Source: Chrysochromulina parva
Taxonomy: Eukaryota; Haptophyta; Prymnesiales; Chrysochromulinaceae
Assembly (NCBI GenBank): GCA_002887195.1
Contig: PJAB01000778.1
Coordinates: 1-20,888, forward strand
Reading direction: 5' to 3'
Length of the DNA stretch: 20,888 nt
Shown piece after piece: positions 1-9,500 of the stretch. A model generated the notes under the pieces. That model was given only the letters and a program-made list of their open reading frames with translations. It made no database searches and was not told the DNA's origin. The position numbers were made by a program, and so were the translations under genes. Every line of letters begins with the position of its first letter. The stretch's first letter is position 1.

Positions 1-486
1 CCGCCCCCGTCACCGCCGCCATCACCACCGCCTTCGCCGCCGCCGTCCCCACCGCCCTCGCCGCCGCCTTCGCCTCCTCCCTCGCCGCCGCCGAACCCAC
101 CGCCATCACCACCACCCTCGCATGCACCCTCGCCCCCTCCTTCGCCACCGCCCTCTCCTCCGCCGGCACCGCCGCCATTGCCGCCCCCCTCTCCTTCACC
201 ATCCCCTCCCCCCTCACCACCTCCGTCACCACCACCGTCGCCACCACCATCGCCACCGCCTTCACAGCCACCATCGCGTCCGCCGTCACCACCGCCGCCG
301 TCACCGCCGCCGTCACCGCCTCCGTCACCACCGCCCTCTCCGCCCCCCTCGCCCCCGCCGCCCTCAAAACCGCCGCCAACGCCACGGCCACCGCCTTCGC
401 CACCGCCATCACCACCACCGTTTCCGCCGCCATCCCCTCCTCCCTCTCCGCCCCCTCCCCTGCCGCCGCCTCCCTCGCCGCCTCCC
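1..486 (+). repeat. SPPP-encoding repeat tract 1
   Basis: This is a degenerate trinucleotide-rich tract encoding mostly Ser-Pro-Pro-Pro, with occasional Ala, Leu, Asn, Lys, Thr or Arg substitutions. It continues beyond the left edge. Such tracts form hydroxyproline-rich, heavily O-glycosylated rods in algal extensins and pherophorins (family knowledge). The array keeps long reading frames open on several strands and frames, which are not genes. Confidence 0.9.
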
Positions 487-3400
487 TTGAGTCCGGGTGC
501 AGTGTACAGATTGGAGCTCCGGTCGCAGATGAACATGCAAGGAACACCACAAACCTTCGACCAGAATGCATTCAGGTCAGGCATGAGCGGTATGCTGGGG
601 ATCAGCCCCGGTGACGTGCAGGTTCGATCAGTTGCAGCCGTCACGCCCACGGGTCGACGGCGGCAACTCCAGACTAGTGAAATAGCGGTCGATTATTCAG
701 TGATCTTCCAGAATGCGACAGCTGCCACAGCAGGCGTGAACACAATGAGCGGTTCGGCCTCGGCCATTCAGGCCGGCCTGACAGCCGCAGGCTTCCCAGT
801 GACTGTCACATCCGTTACTGCGCCCTCACTGTCTGCACTAGCGCTCGACGCTCCTTCGCCGCCGCCGCCGAGCCCACCGCCATCGCCGCCTTCCCCACCC
901 CCATCGCCGCCTCCACCGACGCCTCCGCCTTTGCCACCGCCGCCCTCTCCTCCGCCCTCACCGCCCCCGTCCCCGCCGCCGTCTCCTCCACCATCCCCTC
1001 CCCCATCACCACCTCCTTCACCGCCGCCGTCACCACCTCCATCGCCACCTCCGTCGCCTCCACCCTCGCCTCCCCCTTGGCCACCACCAAGCCCGCCGCC
1101 CTCGCCGCCACCGTCTCCGCCTCCTCCCTCTCCAGAGCCATCGCCACCACCGCCGCCAAGCCCGCGCCCCCCCGAGCCATCCCCACCGCCGCCCTCGCCG
1201 CCACCACCCTCACCACCACCACCAGGGCCCCCACCGCCCTCCCCGCCTCCCACGCCGCCACCTCCGCTCTCGCCGCCCCCGCCACCACCCTCGCCACCAC
1301 CCTCACCACCACACTCGCCACCACCCTCGCCACCCTCACCGGAGCCATCGCCACCTCCACCGCCGAGCCCCCTGCCTCCCGAGCCGTCGCCGCCGCCGCC
1401 GTTACCGCCATCACCTCCTCCCTTGCCGCCACCCTCACCACCACCTTCCCCACCTCCGTCGCCTCCTCCGTCACCTCCACCTTTGCCCCCTCCGTCGCCA
1501 CCGCCATCCCCACCTCCGTCGCCACCCCCCTCACCCCCACCCTCGCCACTTCCATCCCCTCCCCCACCATCGCCACCACCGCCGCCAAGCCCACGGCCCC
1601 CCGAGCCATCCCCACCGCCGCCCTCGCCGCCGCCCTCTCCGCCACCATCTCCTCCGCCCTCGCCACCTCCGTCACCTCCCCCGTCGCCTTCACCACCACC
1701 ATCCCCGCCTCCGTCACCTCCACCCTCACCCCCACCCTCCCCGCCTCCATCCCCCCCACCACCTTCGCCACCCCAGCCGTCACCGCCTCCTGCACCGCCG
1801 CCATCACCGCCGCCTTTGCCGCCGCCAGCACCACCGCCTTCGCCGCCGCCATCGCCTCCTCCGGCGCCGCCGCCAAGCCCACCGCCATCGCCGCCGCCCT
1901 CGCCACCGCCCTCGCCCCAACCGTCGCCACCGCCCTCTCCTCCGCCAGCACCGCCCCCGTTCTTGCCGCCCTCTCCTCCACCCTCTGCTCCCCCGTCACC
2001 ACCTCCGTCACCGCCGCCTTCACCGCCGCAACCGCCACCTCCGTCACTTCCAAACTCCCCTCTTCAGCCGCCGCCACCGAGCTTGCCCCCCTCAGCACCG
2101 CCGCCTCCCTCACCAGAGCCATTGCCACCGCCGCCGCCAAGCCCGCTACCTCCAGAGCCATCCCCACCGCCACGTCCACCGTTGCCTCCGCCTTCACCAC
2201 CGCCACCAAGCCCTCCACCGTCGCAACCACGACCCTCTCCGCCCCCGTCGCATCCGCCACCTTATTTGCCTCCCTCGCATCCGCCGCCTGCACCACCTCC
2301 ACCTTCTCTGCCTCCGCCACACCCTCCGCCTCCCTCGCCGCCGCCGTTAACACCTCCACTTCCTCCGCCATCTCCACCACCCTCTCCACCGCCGTCTCTC
2401 CATCCTTCTCCACCACCTTCTCCTCCCCCATCGTCACCGCCATCACAACCGCCACCTCCGTCTCCGCAGCGACCTGATCCGTCGCCACCGTTTCCCCCAT
2501 CACCTCCCCTACCACCCTGCCTCCCTCCCTCACCACCCCTGCCACCACCGCCATCGCCGCCTCCATCACCACCGCCCTCTCCTCCACCATCCGCACCCCC
2601 GTCACTCCCTCCGTCACCACCGCCCTCTCCATCACCCTCGCCACCGCCATTGCCGCCACCATCGCCGCCGCCCTCTCCTCCACCATCTCCTCCCACGTCA
2701 CCTTGCCCATCACCACTGCCCTCACCGCCGCCCTCTCCACCACCCTCGCCACCGCCATCGCCGCTACCATCGCCGCCACCGTCCACGCCTCCGCCAACTA
2801 AGCCGCCATCTCCAACGCCCTCACCTCCGCCGCCAACGCCACCACCATCGCCGCCGCCCTCACCACCGCCCTCGCGGCCGCCCTCGCCGCCGCCCTCATT
2901 GCCGCCCTCGCTGCCGCCCTCCCCGCCTCCTTCAACATCTCCGTCACCACCGCCGCCCTCTCCGTCACCACCGCCACCTTCCAACCCCCAGACGACGTCT
3001 CTCGTGTTTGCACTCACCGCCGTGGCGGGCATCAATCCGGTAAATCTTGCCCAAGGCATCGCCGCCGCACTCAACTGTGCTCCACCCAGCTGCTTCGTCG
3101 ACGTCAATCCCGTGAACGGCAGGAGACTCCAGGCGAGTGCGTTAGCGCAGCAGGTGTACGCAGTCCGGGTAACACTGATGATGATGACCGCGGCTGTCGT
3201 TGCGAACGTCACTACGTCGATTGCGGCTCTGCCGTCCTCTCCTATTAGAATCACGAGCGCCAACGGCGACACCGTGGCACTGAGTAGCATCGTGCTGAGT
3301 GTGACGCCACCAGTCATGACGATCACTACCATATCGCCCTCGTTGCCGCCGAGCGCGCCGCCAACTGCGGCGGCAATGAGCCCCATAATCCCAGTGGCGG

Positions 3401-6396
3401 TGGCCCTTTCGGCACTCTGCGTAGGTGCCTGTTTCGGCGCCCACTTGTTTCTGCGCCGGCGGCGGCGGCAAGCTTCAGAGGAAAAGGCGACAGCGGTGGC
3501 CGCAGCACGCATGCAGGCCGAGGAGGATAAGGCAGCTATGGTGGCTGCGGTGCGCAAAGAGATGGCCGAGGCCAGGGCGGCCGAAAAGGCCAAGCTGAAG
3601 ACGGCCGTGGAGGCCAAGGTGGCCGAAGCGCTCCTTGTCCGCCTTGGACGGGAGGAGCTGAAGACGGCCGAAGAGGCCAAGGTGGCCGAAGAGCTCCTTG
3701 TCCGCCTCGGACGGGAGGAGCTGAAGACAGCCGAGGAGGATATGTTGGCTGCGGTGCGCTTGGTGGAGGATACAGCAGCCGCGGCGCTCGTGGGCGCCGT
3801 GGCGCAGGCGCGGCGCGAAAGCGAGGAGGCGCTTGTGGGTGCCGTGGCGCAGGCACGGCGCGAAAGCGAGGAGGCGCTTGCGGCGGCGGTTGAAAATGCA
3901 CGGCGCGAGAAGGAGCGCGCGGCGACGCTCGAAGAGCAGGCTGAACGTCAGCGTGAGCTCGAGGAGCGCGAGAGCCAAGCGAGGGAGGCACGTAAGGCAG
4001 CCCGTGCAACGCTGTTGGCCAAGGTGGTGGTTGAATGGTCGGACCTCAAGCTTGGCAAACAAGTAGCCAATGGCGGCGGTGGCGGCAACTGCGGCATCGG
4101 CACGATCTGGGAGGCTTCAGTCGATGACGCGGCCGTCGTCGGCGAGGTTCGGGCAGTCGACGACATACGGACCTCTCCGCGTTCACGTGCACAGCCATCG
4201 CCGCGCTCCATGTTTAAACTCGTCTCGCCACGCCAATTGCCCCCGCCCCTGCCCGCCGCTGGCGCCCATGCCTCACGAACCATCGCCGCCTCTATCGCTC
4301 CATCGCTCCCCGACGGGCTCGCCGCCCGCATCCTGCCTGATGAGGTGGTGTCGCGCCATGCGCACGAGGCGCTTGTTGAGGTGGCCCTCGCGCTTTACTC
4401 TCTCTCACCCCACGAGCGAATGCACCCTCACGTGTTGCCAATCGTCGGAATGGCGACGAACGGCGTACGCCAATATGCGCTCCTCACACCACGCTGCCCC
4501 ACCAGCTTACAGCGGCTTCTCCACCTGGCTGAGTCTGCTCCGGGTCAGTCCGCTCTCTCGCTCCGGCTCAGTCTGATCACCGAGTGGAACAACATGGCGT
4601 GCGCCATCGTCGACGGCCTCATGTTCCTGCATGGACAGGGGGTGGCCCACGCGGCCCTCCATCCTGGCAACGTACTGCTAGACGCCCAGATGCAACCCCA
4701 GCTTACCGACTATGGGCCGAGTATGTGTCGGCTGCGTGCGACGCATGCCCGCGCCACGGCCACCGCAACCGCCGCGGCCGCCGCCGCCGCGAACCCCTCA
4801 GCACGCACATCACCACAACGAGGCAAGGCCGGCAATGCTGCCGGCAGCGGCTCTCCCGGTGCCTCCTCCGTCTCTGAGCCCCTCGCCGCCGACAATGAGA
4901 CGATGCTCTATCTCTCTCCGGAGTTGCTGTCAAACTTGGGCACTGCACAGCTCTGGTCAGCGAAGCGCGCGCTCGACATTCCAAGCGACTTATGGGCTCT
5001 CGGATGCCTCTTGACGCGCTTGACTTCAATCAAGCCTCTGTACTACAAGGAATGGCCCGCGATGGTCAAATTGATCCCGGAGTCCGTTGACGAGCGCGCT
5101 ACCGCCATTCGCACATGCATCTCATCGGGCGCCTGGCGGCCCGTGGCGCAGCTCCAGGACGAGGCCTTCCTCCCGTCGGGTCTGCGGGAAGTGGTGGACA
5201 ATTGCACGTCGCTCGAACCGGCGGAGCGACCGAGTAGCAGCGAGGTGCACTTAGCGCTCACTCGGCTGCTTGAGGAGGAGAGAGCACGTGGGGGCGGGAG
5301 CGATACATCACCCAAGCGTCCCCTCGCGGACGCCTACCGCGCCGTCGCCCACGCGGACGGGCTATTTGCGGCGGCGGCCGGCACGCCGTCTCACCTCGAG
5401 CGGCGCCAGTACCAATTGCGCGATGAATTGGATCAATTGGACTTCCAACTAGACAAGTTAGGCCACCAGTTGGGCTACAGCGGCAGTACTAATCGCGCGG
5501 TTTCTGGTTCCCTTACCCCGAGGCGACAAGAGCAGCTGCGCCTCGGCCCTATGCCGCAACGGCAAGAGCAGAGCGCGTGGAGCGCCAAGAGTTCGCCAAG
5601 AGCAGAGCGCCGAGAGCGCCTTCTCCACTTAGAGCAACTAGAGAAGCGATTGGCGGGGGAGAGTGCATACGCCGAACATCTTGCGCTCGACAACAGCAGC
5701 TCGCCATCGCCCGCACCGTCCGCACTGCCCGTCACACCGGGTATTGGTGAGCCCCGCTCCGTCCGCGCAGCCTCTTTCGAACGACAGAGGCGCAGTGAGC
5801 CTCGCTCCGAGCGCGCAGCCTCTTTCGAACGACAGCGGCGCACACCACATTTGTCGATTGCTACGTCGGACAACGAATTGGACAAGCTAGACTACCAGTT
5901 CGACCAACGCGATTCTGCCATCGCCCCTACGCTGCGGCGTAGGAGTGAGGCGCTTGCCAGCGGCAGAGGCGCCTACGTTGAGGCACTCGCTAGCGGCAGC
6001 GCCAGAGGCAGCGCTCCCCTCGCGGCCCCTTACCGTGCTGTCGCCCGCACGGACGGAATAGTGGCGGCCTTCCAGCTGTCGAAGCGCGGCTGCGAGCAGA
6101 ATGAGGAGGTGGCGTTTAGCTCGCCAAGTCTCGAGAGGCGGCGCTCCGAGAATGCCGATGCCGCGCCGCTCGCCTCGCCCCATGCCCCGCCGCTTGCCTC
6201 GCCGCGCCAAGCGCGCTTCTTCGTCCCTACGCCACCGCTCCAACAGAAGATGCGCCTGGAGGCGCTTGCCAGCGGCAGCGTGCCGTCGCCCACCTTGACG
6301 CCCGCCAACGGCAGCGTGTCAACGCCCGTCAAAAAGCGGAGCCCTGCCTTATCGAGCACTACGAGAACTCCAGCTCGATTCATCACAAAGATTTGA
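1..6396 (+). CDS. Receptor-like SPPP-rich transmembrane protein with a degenerate kinase domain (5' partial)
   Basis: The frame is open from the first base to TGA at 6394, so the N-terminus and any signal peptide lie outside the window (2131 residues seen; numbering from base 1). Order: Ser-Pro-rich tract (1-162); a non-repetitive module (163-285) with GRRRQLQ; a second SPPP tract (286-995); a second module (996-1112) with NGRRLQ; a hydrophobic helix (about 1126-1152) followed by an Arg stretch, as expected for a stop-transfer segment; an Ala/Glu-rich coiled coil (1158-1340); a protein-kinase fold (about 1341-1764); and a charged, repetitive tail. Kinase landmarks are a Gly-rich loop near 1357, an HPHVLPIVG segment, HAALHPGN in place of HRDLKxxN (1550-1557), TDYG in place of DFG (Asp 1570), SPE (1641) and SDLWALG (1663). 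The HRD Asp is Ala, so a pseudokinase is likely. The beta-3 Lys is not clear. Extensin-like ectodomain plus cytosolic kinase fold suggests a wall or surface sensor; that role is inferred. Confidence 0.85.
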   Translation, partial: PPPSPPPSPPPSPPPSPPPSPPPSPPPSPPPNPPPSPPPSHAPSPPPSPPPSPPPAPPPLPPPSPSPSPPPSPPPSPPPSPPPSPPPSQPPSRPPSPPPPSPPPSPPPSPPPSPPPSPPPPSKPPPTPRPPPSPPPSPPPFPPPSPPPSPPPPLPPPPSPPPLSPGAVYRLELRSQMNMQGTPQTFDQNAFRSGMSGMLGISPGDVQVRSVAAVTPTGRRRQLQTSEIAVDYSVIFQNATAATAGVNTMSGSASAIQAGLTAAGFPVTVTSVTAPSLSALALDAPSPPPPSPPPSPPSPPPSPPPPTPPPLPPPPSPPPSPPPSPPPSPPPSPPPSPPPSPPPSPPPSPPPSPPPSPPPWPPPSPPPSPPPSPPPPSPEPSPPPPPSPRPPEPSPPPPSPPPPSPPPPGPPPPSPPPTPPPPLSPPPPPPSPPPSPPHSPPPSPPSPEPSPPPPPSPLPPEPSPPPPLPPSPPPLPPPSPPPSPPPSPPPSPPPLPPPSPPPSPPPSPPPSPPPSPLPSPPPPSPPPPPSPRPPEPSPPPPSPPPSPPPSPPPSPPPSPPPSPSPPPSPPPSPPPSPPPSPPPSPPPPSPPQPSPPPAPPPSPPPLPPPAPPPSPPPSPPPAPPPSPPPSPPPSPPPSPQPSPPPSPPPAPPPFLPPSPPPSAPPSPPPSPPPSPPQPPPPSLPNSPLQPPPPSLPPSAPPPPSPEPLPPPPPSPLPPEPSPPPRPPLPPPSPPPPSPPPSQPRPSPPPSHPPPYLPPSHPPPAPPPPSLPPPHPPPPSPPPLTPPLPPPSPPPSPPPSLHPSPPPSPPPSSPPSQPPPPSPQRPDPSPPFPPSPPLPPCLPPSPPLPPPPSPPPSPPPSPPPSAPPSLPPSPPPSPSPSPPPLPPPSPPPSPPPSPPTSPCPSPLPSPPPSPPPSPPPSPLPSPPPSTPPPTKPPSPTPSPPPPTPPPSPPPSPPPSRPPSPPPSLPPSLPPSPPPSTSPSPPPPSPSPPPPSNPQTTSLVFALTAVAGINPVNLAQGIAAALNCAPPSCFVDVNPVNGRRLQASALAQQVYAVRVTLMMMTAAVVANVTTSIAALPSSPIRITSANGDTVALSSIVLSVTPPVMTITTISPSLPPSAPPTAAAMSPIIPVAVALSALCVGACFGAHLFLRRRRRQASEEKATAVAAARMQAEEDKAAMVAAVRKEMAEARAAEKAKLKTAVEAKVAEALLVRLGREELKTAEEAKVAEELLVRLGREELKTAEEDMLAAVRLVEDTAAAALVGAVAQARRESEEALVGAVAQARRESEEALAAAVENARREKERAATLEEQAERQRELEERESQAREARKAARATLLAKVVVEWSDLKLGKQVANGGGGGNCGIGTIWEASVDDAAVVGEVRAVDDIRTSPRSRAQPSPRSMFKLVSPRQLPPPLPAAGAHASRTIAASIAPSLPDGLAARILPDEVVSRHAHEALVEVALALYSLSPHERMHPHVLPIVGMATNGVRQYALLTPRCPTSLQRLLHLAESAPGQSALSLRLSLITEWNNMACAIVDGLMFLHGQGVAHAALHPGNVLLDAQMQPQLTDYGPSMCRLRATHARATATATAAAAAAANPSARTSPQRGKAGNAAGSGSPGASSVSEPLAADNETMLYLSPELLSNLGTAQLWSAKRALDIPSDLWALGCLLTRLTSIKPLYYKEWPAMVKLIPESVDERATAIRTCISSGAWRPVAQLQDEAFLPSGLREVVDNCTSLEPAERPSSSEVHLALTRLLEEERARGGGSDTSPKRPLADAYRAVAHADGLFAAAAGTPSHLERRQYQLRDELDQLDFQLDKLGHQLGYSGSTNRAVSGSLTPRRQEQLRLGPMPQRQEQSAWSAKSSPRAERRERLLHLEQLEKRLAGESAYAEHLALDNSSSPSPAPSALPVTPGIGEPRSVRAASFERQRRSEPRSERAASFERQRRTPHLSIATSDNELDKLDYQFDQRDSAIAPTLRRRSEALASGRGAYVEALASGSARGSAPLAAPYRAVARTDGIVAAFQLSKRGCEQNEEVAFSSPSLERRRSENADAAPLASPHAPPLASPRQARFFVPTPPLQQKMRLEALASGSVPSPTLTPANGSVSTPVKKRSPALSSTTRTPARFITKI
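856..2985 (+). repeat. SPPP-encoding repeat tract 2 with higher-order cassettes
   Basis: About 2.1 kb encodes SPPP-like repeats between the two RRLQ-type modules. A larger cassette, of the form SPEPSPPPPPSP followed by RPPEPSPPPP or LPPEPSPPPP, recurs near 1129, 1336, 1570 (start degenerate) and 2110. This points to duplications of 60-70 bases on top of the 12-base unit. The 3' part (2500-2985) is richer in Ser-Leu-Pro and Ser-Thr substitutions. Length is probably unstable and hard to assemble. Confidence 0.85.
3598..3915 (+). repeat. Tandem duplications within the coiled-coil coding region
   Basis: Two in-frame tandem arrays lie inside the first gene. A 63-base unit (21 residues, containing LLVRLGREEL) occurs at 3598-3660 and 3661-3723, with a third beginning after it. 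A 45-base unit (15 residues, containing GAVAQARRESEEAL) occurs at 3784-3828 and 3829-3873, with a diverged third copy to 3915. Copies within each array differ at only a few bases, so the duplications look recent. Both unit lengths are multiples of three, and 21 residues equals three heptads. Confidence 0.9.
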
Positions 6397-6584
6397 GGCA
6401 CAGGACCTCCTACCTCCACCTACGAGCTAGCGTTCATTTACGGTCAGGAACGTGGCAGGTCAGCTTAGAGACCCGTTCGGTCCCAACCGCTCGTTTTCGG
6501 TATTCCAAATGAGGAAAACTTTCGTGCGAAACCGCTGTCGCGTTCATCGCCGCAGTTCAGCGGCCGCGTGTGGGGGGCAGTCCA

Positions 6585-9500
6585 ATGCGTGCGCAGCGGG
6601 CCTACGAGACGGCTCTGACCGCGGCTGCGGCTGAAAAGTCGGCCGAGGTCGCGCGAGTGCAGCGCGCCTGCGACGAGCTTCGTGAGAACGAGCTAAAGCT
6701 CGCACGTGTCACGGCAGAGCAGGAGTTACTCGCAGCAGTGCAGGCTGCGCGACGAAAGTTTGAGGCATCCCAGGGCGAAGAGATGGCTGCCGTCAAGCGT
6801 TCTGCGGACGCGCTCGGGGAAAGGAGAGTCGCCGAGACGTTAAGTAGCGCCAAGAATGCTCTCTCGCAGCACCTGGCCGAGCTGCGCAGCGCCATGGAGG
6901 CCGACCGTGCGGAGGCGCTCCGGGCTTTGCGGCTCGCGGCGCAAGCGGAGCAGGCGGCCGTGCTGGCCGCCGCCGAGCTGGCCGCCGAGCAGCGGCAGGA
7001 GGCGGCCGTCGCGGCCGCCGTCAAGGCGGCAAATGCGGCCAAGGAGACGGCACTCGCGGCGGCGGCGGGGGCAGCGGATGTCGAACAAACAAAGGCACTC
7101 GCCGCCATGAAGGCGACAATGGAGGAGCACGCAGCGCAGGCGGTCGCGGCCGCGAAGCAGGCGGCCGACAATGAGCGCGACGCCGCACTCGCTGCCATGC
7201 GTGCGGGCGCTGAGGACCGTCTCGCCTCCGAGATGAGCAAGCACAAAAGGCTGCTCGCGTCGCAGGCACAAGCAGAGGCCGCGGCGCGTCAGCAGCAGGC
7301 CGATGTGGAAAAGGCGCGTGCGCTCGACATGGCGCGGATTGCCTCCGAGGAGGAGCGCCGTCTCGAGCTCGAGAGCCTGCGTGCGCGCCAGGAGCAGCAG
7401 TGGACCGCACTTCTCACCGCCGCGGCCAACCAGCAGAGGCGGGAGGCCGAGGCGGCGCGCTCTCGTGAGCTCTCACAGCTCACGGAGGCGCTCGAAGCAG
7501 AGTGGTCGGCGCGGCTCGTGCAGGCACGCGAGTACGCACAGCAGCAGCAGCAGCAGGCGCTCGCCTCGCAGGCCGAGGTTGCCCACGCGGAGCTCGTCTC
7601 GGCTCTCGCTGCCGCACGGCGCGCGGCCGACGGTACGAAGGAACTTGAGCTCGCGCGAGCCGCAGCCGAGCAGCGCGTGCTGAGCGAGCGTGAGCGTGTG
7701 AGCGCAGTCGAGGCGATGAAGAAGCAGTGCGAGGCGGCCACCCACGAGCTGGCCAGCACGCTGCGCAAGGCCGCCGCCGATGAGCTCGTGAGCATGCAGG
7801 CGACGCTGATGGCGGCGTCCGAGGCGGAGAAGGCGGCGTCGCTGGCCGCGGCTCGCGAAAAGTTCGCAGAGGAGCTGCAAGCCGCGGTACTCGCGCAGCG
7901 GCAGCGTTGGAAGGACGCGGCGCAGGTCGAGGCCGCCGCGAGCAACGCGGCCTTCGAGCGCGCGTGGAATGAGACCAAGGCAGCCGAGATGACCGCGGCG
8001 GTGCGGGCGGCGGAGGAGGCGAGCGCGGCGGCCCTTGCCGAGCAGCGCGAGCAGCTACGTGCGGATTTCGAGCGAGAGAAGGAGGTGGCGCTCGCGACGG
8101 CGCGGCGCCAGATGGAGGTTGAGCGGGCGAGCGCCATCGCGGGCGCCAAACGGCTAATGGATGAGCAGAAAGCCGCCGCCATCGCCGCCGCCTACGAGCG
8201 GCACGCAAAGGCGGCAGAGGCGGAGAAGGAAGCGGCCCTTGCGGCCGCACGTCACCTCGCTGAAGAGGAACGGAACGCGGCGGTGGCGGCGGCGACGGCG
8301 GGTGCGCAGGCCGCCCTCCGCGCGGAAAAAGCTGAGGCGCTCGAAGCGGCGCAAAAGCAAGGGGCGGCGCAGATGCAGGCGGCGGTGGCGGCGGCCGCGG
8401 CACAGATCCGAAGCCAAGTTGAGGCTGAGCTCCTCGTGAGGCTCGCGGCGGCTCGGGAGGCGGCACAGGCAGAGCTCACGGCGGCGCTTGCCGAGGCGCG
8501 CAGCCGGAGTGCCGAGGCCGCCGACGAGCTGCGCGCCAAGGTAGCGGCGGAGACGCGACTTGCGCTCAACGAGGAGTACGCGGCCAATCTGGCGACCGAG
8601 ATCGCGAAGGTGAGGCAGGCGGCGGCGCGCGAGAAGGACGAGGCGCTCGCGACGGCGCTCAGCGCCTCCGAGGCTCAGCGCAAGACGGCACTGGCCGCCG
8701 CGCGCGCCGACGCCGCCACGCAGATCGCCGCGGAGATTCGATCGGCCAACCTCGTGAGTACGGCAGAGCGAGAGGCCGCGCTGGCCGTGGCGCAAAGGGA
8801 GGCGCTCGAATCGACGGCCGCCGCGCTCGCCGAGGCGCGTGTGCACGCCGAGTTGACGAAGCAGGTCGCGGTCCGATTGGCTCTCGAGGGCGTGGCGCGC
8901 GTGAACGAGGCAGAGCTCGCCGCCGCGCGGACCCAAGGGGCTGAGGAGGTGCGCGCGGAGATCGCCAACCTCCAGCGCACCGCGGATCTCGAAAAGGCGA
9001 CCGCGCTCGCGACGGCGCGTCGGCAGGCGGACGAGGCGCTCAGCACGGCGCTGTTCGACGCGCGCCGGCAGGCGGCGGACGCGAGCGCGACGCAGCTCGC
9101 GGAGCTCCGGCAGTCTCTCGAGCTGGCGAAGCGCACCGAGCTTGCGGCAGCCGAGTCCAGGGCGGCCGACGCGCGCGCCGCCGCCCTCGAGGCGCTATCT
9201 CGGCAAGGCGAGGCGGACAAGGCGGCGGCGGTGGCCGCGGTGCGCAAGGAGATGGCCGAGGCCAGGGCGGCCGAGCTCGCGGTCGAGCGGCGCGCATGGG
9301 CGGCCGATAAGGAGGAGGAGCTCACGGCTCTCCGACGGACACTAGAGGCAGAGCAGAAGGCGGCGGTGCGATCAGTAGAGGATACAGGCGCCGCGGCACT
9401 CGTGGCCGCAGTCTCGCTCGCGCGGCGCGAGGCCGAAGAGGCCATCGTGGAGGCGGTTACGGCCGCACGGCGCGAGGCACGCGCCGACAAGGAGCAAGCC

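Noticed and set aside
815..2797. A 660-codon open frame on the minus strand, and other long frames across the SPPP tract
   Set aside because: The Ser-Pro codon repeat lacks stop-forming triplets in most frames, so long Val/Ala/Gly-rich frames appear by chance. They have no domain or non-repetitive content.
7289..9490. Long minus-strand open frames under the coiled-coil gene
   Set aside because: They are Ala/Ser/Arg-rich mirror images of the GC-rich Ala/Glu coding sequence and carry no recognisable domain.
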